7,795 nt of DNA, taken from positions 8,544 through 16,338 of the forward strand of contig DBGA01000032.1 of NCBI GenBank assembly GCA_002295325.1, in the 5' to 3' direction. Positions 6,409 through 7,795 of this stretch are shown piece after piece (positions within the stretch are counted from its first letter, which is position 1; each line of letters opens with the position of its first letter). Under the pieces are notes generated by a model that was not told the origin of the DNA, made no database searches, and saw only the letters and a program-made list of their open reading frames with translations. This stretch comes from Ruminococcaceae bacterium UBA866 (lineage in GTDB: Bacteria; Bacillota; Clostridia; Oscillospirales; Ruminococcaceae). The translations under genes were made by a program, and so were the position numbers.

Positions 6409-7795
6409 ATGTCTTTATTAGGAACAACATTTAGTGCAGAATTTTGCCCTAAAATTAATAATTTCAAAAGTCTTAAGAATTTAATTTCTAAGGATGAGTA
6501 TATTAAAACACAGCCACTTGTTCCATTGCTTTCTATGGTAGGAATTGCAACCAATACTGATGAAAAGGTAGAGTTATTGCCAGGTAAATCAACTATGATC
6601 GAGTGTGATAAGAAGATAACTGTTAGCTATGAATCTTTTGGGGGTTATGATATACAAGCAGCCCTTTATATTGTAGCTCATAACGATAGTATGTTAATTT
6701 CAGCTGAGATTTTTAACAATCAAGAGGATTTTGATATAGTGGAGATATTGTGTCCTCATATCAGTGGTATTTATTTAGGCGATAGTTATGAAGATGATGC
6801 TATTATTTATCCACATCATGCTGGTGAACGCACTGTAAACCCAATCAAAGTTTATGGTACAGATCGAGTAGACTTTTGGCGTGCAAGTAGTGAGCCCTAC
6901 GGAGATATCTATAAAAGAGAAATTAACTATTGTGGTTTAGCGTCAATGAGCTGGATGTATTACTATGATCAGGCAAATGGATTATATATAGGTTCTCACG
7001 ATCCCCGCTATCCTGTAACAGGCATCATTGCAGAGAGTGGAACCGAAAAAACACCATATATGGGTTTTGGATTTCGTAAGCATCATCGCATTTCATCCAA
7101 AGAAGGTTACCATACTGGTGAGTATAAAATAGTGATTACTGATAAAGATTGGCATTATGGTGCCCAGGTTTACCGAGATTATATTGTGCCGTATCTGGAT
7201 TTTGATCACACCCCAGAGTTTCTAAAAGAAGAATGTGCCTTAAATCAGTGCTATAACTTTAAGCGATCAGGTGTCATTGATAATTATTTTAAAGATATTC
7301 CTAAAATGTATGATGCAGGAAATGAGTGGGGAATACGTCATATGTTTATTGCTAGTTGGAATCGTGATGGATTTGACTCGTTTTATCCAGAATACTACCC
7401 AGATATGGAACTTGGTTCTGCAATGGAATTTCGACGTGGTCTTGAATATGTTCGTGATCATGGTGGCTTTTCTACTCTCTATATTAATGCAAGAATATTT
7501 GATGTAAAATCAGATTTTCATAAATCAGTTGGTCAAAAAATGGCAATAAGGAATGAAAAAGGTGAAATGTACTCTGAAACCTATGGGCCTGAAAAATTTA
7601 CAGTGAATTGTCCATCGGATATGCTTTGGAGCGATTTTTTAATTGACACAGCAGAATTTGCAGTCAAGGCATACGGTGCTGATGGTATTTACCTAGACCA
7701 GCTTGCATCAGCAGAACCTTTTGCATGTTATTGTAAAGAGCATAGCCATGAAAATATCGGTGAGTTTAACAATGGTTATATATATGTTTTAAAAG
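6409..7795 (+). CDS. putative cytoplasmic glycoside hydrolase, DUF6259-like (3' truncated by window edge)
   Basis: The frame is open from ATG 6409 to the window end, giving 462 residues with no stop, so the C terminus is missing. There is no signal peptide or membrane segment, so the protein should act inside the cell on imported sugars. Residues 1 to about 260 look like a beta-rich N-terminal domain (alternating strands such as KITVSYESFGGYDIQAALYIVAH, and GLYIGSHDPRYPV). From about 265 the pattern changes to that of an (alpha/beta)8 barrel: MFIASWNRDGFDSFYPEYYPD (312-332), FSTLYINARIFD (354-365) and GADGIYLDQL (423-432). The last, a strand ending in Asp, resembles the catalytic Asp strand of clan-D-like and GH101-like hydrolases, so Asp430 is a candidate catalytic residue. 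The best family guess is the uncharacterised DUF6259 group, from memory and not confirmed. The substrate is unknown; its place in the operon suggests a glycoside delivered by the importer. Confidence 0.7.
   Translation, partial: MSLLGTTFSAEFCPKINNFKSLKNLISKDEYIKTQPLVPLLSMVGIATNTDEKVELLPGKSTMIECDKKITVSYESFGGYDIQAALYIVAHNDSMLISAEIFNNQEDFDIVEILCPHISGIYLGDSYEDDAIIYPHHAGERTVNPIKVYGTDRVDFWRASSEPYGDIYKREINYCGLASMSWMYYYDQANGLYIGSHDPRYPVTGIIAESGTEKTPYMGFGFRKHHRISSKEGYHTGEYKIVITDKDWHYGAQVYRDYIVPYLDFDHTPEFLKEECALNQCYNFKRSGVIDNYFKDIPKMYDAGNEWGIRHMFIASWNRDGFDSFYPEYYPDMELGSAMEFRRGLEYVRDHGGFSTLYINARIFDVKSDFHKSVGQKMAIRNEKGEMYSETYGPEKFTVNCPSDMLWSDFLIDTAEFAVKAYGADGIYLDQLASAEPFACYCKEHSHENIGEFNNGYIYVLK

Noticed and set aside
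6646..6657. GTTATGATATAC in the hydrolase gene, similar to the candidate operator
   Set aside because: It breaks the palindrome, lies deep in coding sequence with no promoter nearby and is expected by chance in AT-rich DNA.
7271..7507. 78-codon open frame on the + strand within the hydrolase gene
   Set aside because: It is in another frame of the hydrolase gene, whose own frame stays open for 462 codons with coherent barrel-like sequence; the short frame has no independent support.

Overview
The window is low-GC DNA with AGGAGG-type ribosome binding sites and tightly packed same-strand genes. This suggests a Firmicutes bacterium, probably a clostridial or Paenibacillus-like species; the genus cannot be read from the sequence. 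All eight genes lie on the + strand and form one carbohydrate uptake and catabolism locus. The first gene (5' end) and the last gene (3' end) are cut by the window edges.

Layout: (1) 1-534, the end of a GntR/HutC-type repressor with a UTRA ligand-binding domain. (2) 535-681, a regulatory gap with one or two terminator hairpins, then a plausible sigma-A-like promoter whose spacer and -10 are covered by a 13-base palindrome (TGTTATGATAACA), a good candidate operator. (3) 682-3845, a carbohydrate ABC importer of the CUT1 type: two permeases and a substrate-binding lipoprotein. No ATPase gene is present, so a shared MsmX-type ATPase is likely. (4) 3846-3919, a gap with a very strong stem-loop that lacks a U-tract. 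(5) 3920-6379, a SIS-domain protein, a BadF/NAGK-type sugar kinase and a second, divergent SIS-domain protein. (6) 6409 to the window end, a large protein without a signal peptide that looks like a cytoplasmic (alpha/beta)8-barrel glycoside hydrolase of a poorly characterised family.

Proposed working model (inference): the repressor senses a sugar or sugar phosphate. The importer brings in an oligosaccharide or glycoside, the cytoplasmic hydrolase cleaves it, the BadF-type kinase phosphorylates a released (amino) sugar, and the two SIS proteins act on the sugar phosphate or sense it. No recognisable NagA, NagB or MurQ is in the window, so the route is not the standard GlcNAc or MurNAc pathway as far as can be seen. 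The unusual part is the SIS-kinase-SIS sandwich next to an uncharacterised intracellular hydrolase. The second SIS copy has altered active-site loops, which raises the possibility of a heteromeric enzyme or of two successive steps.
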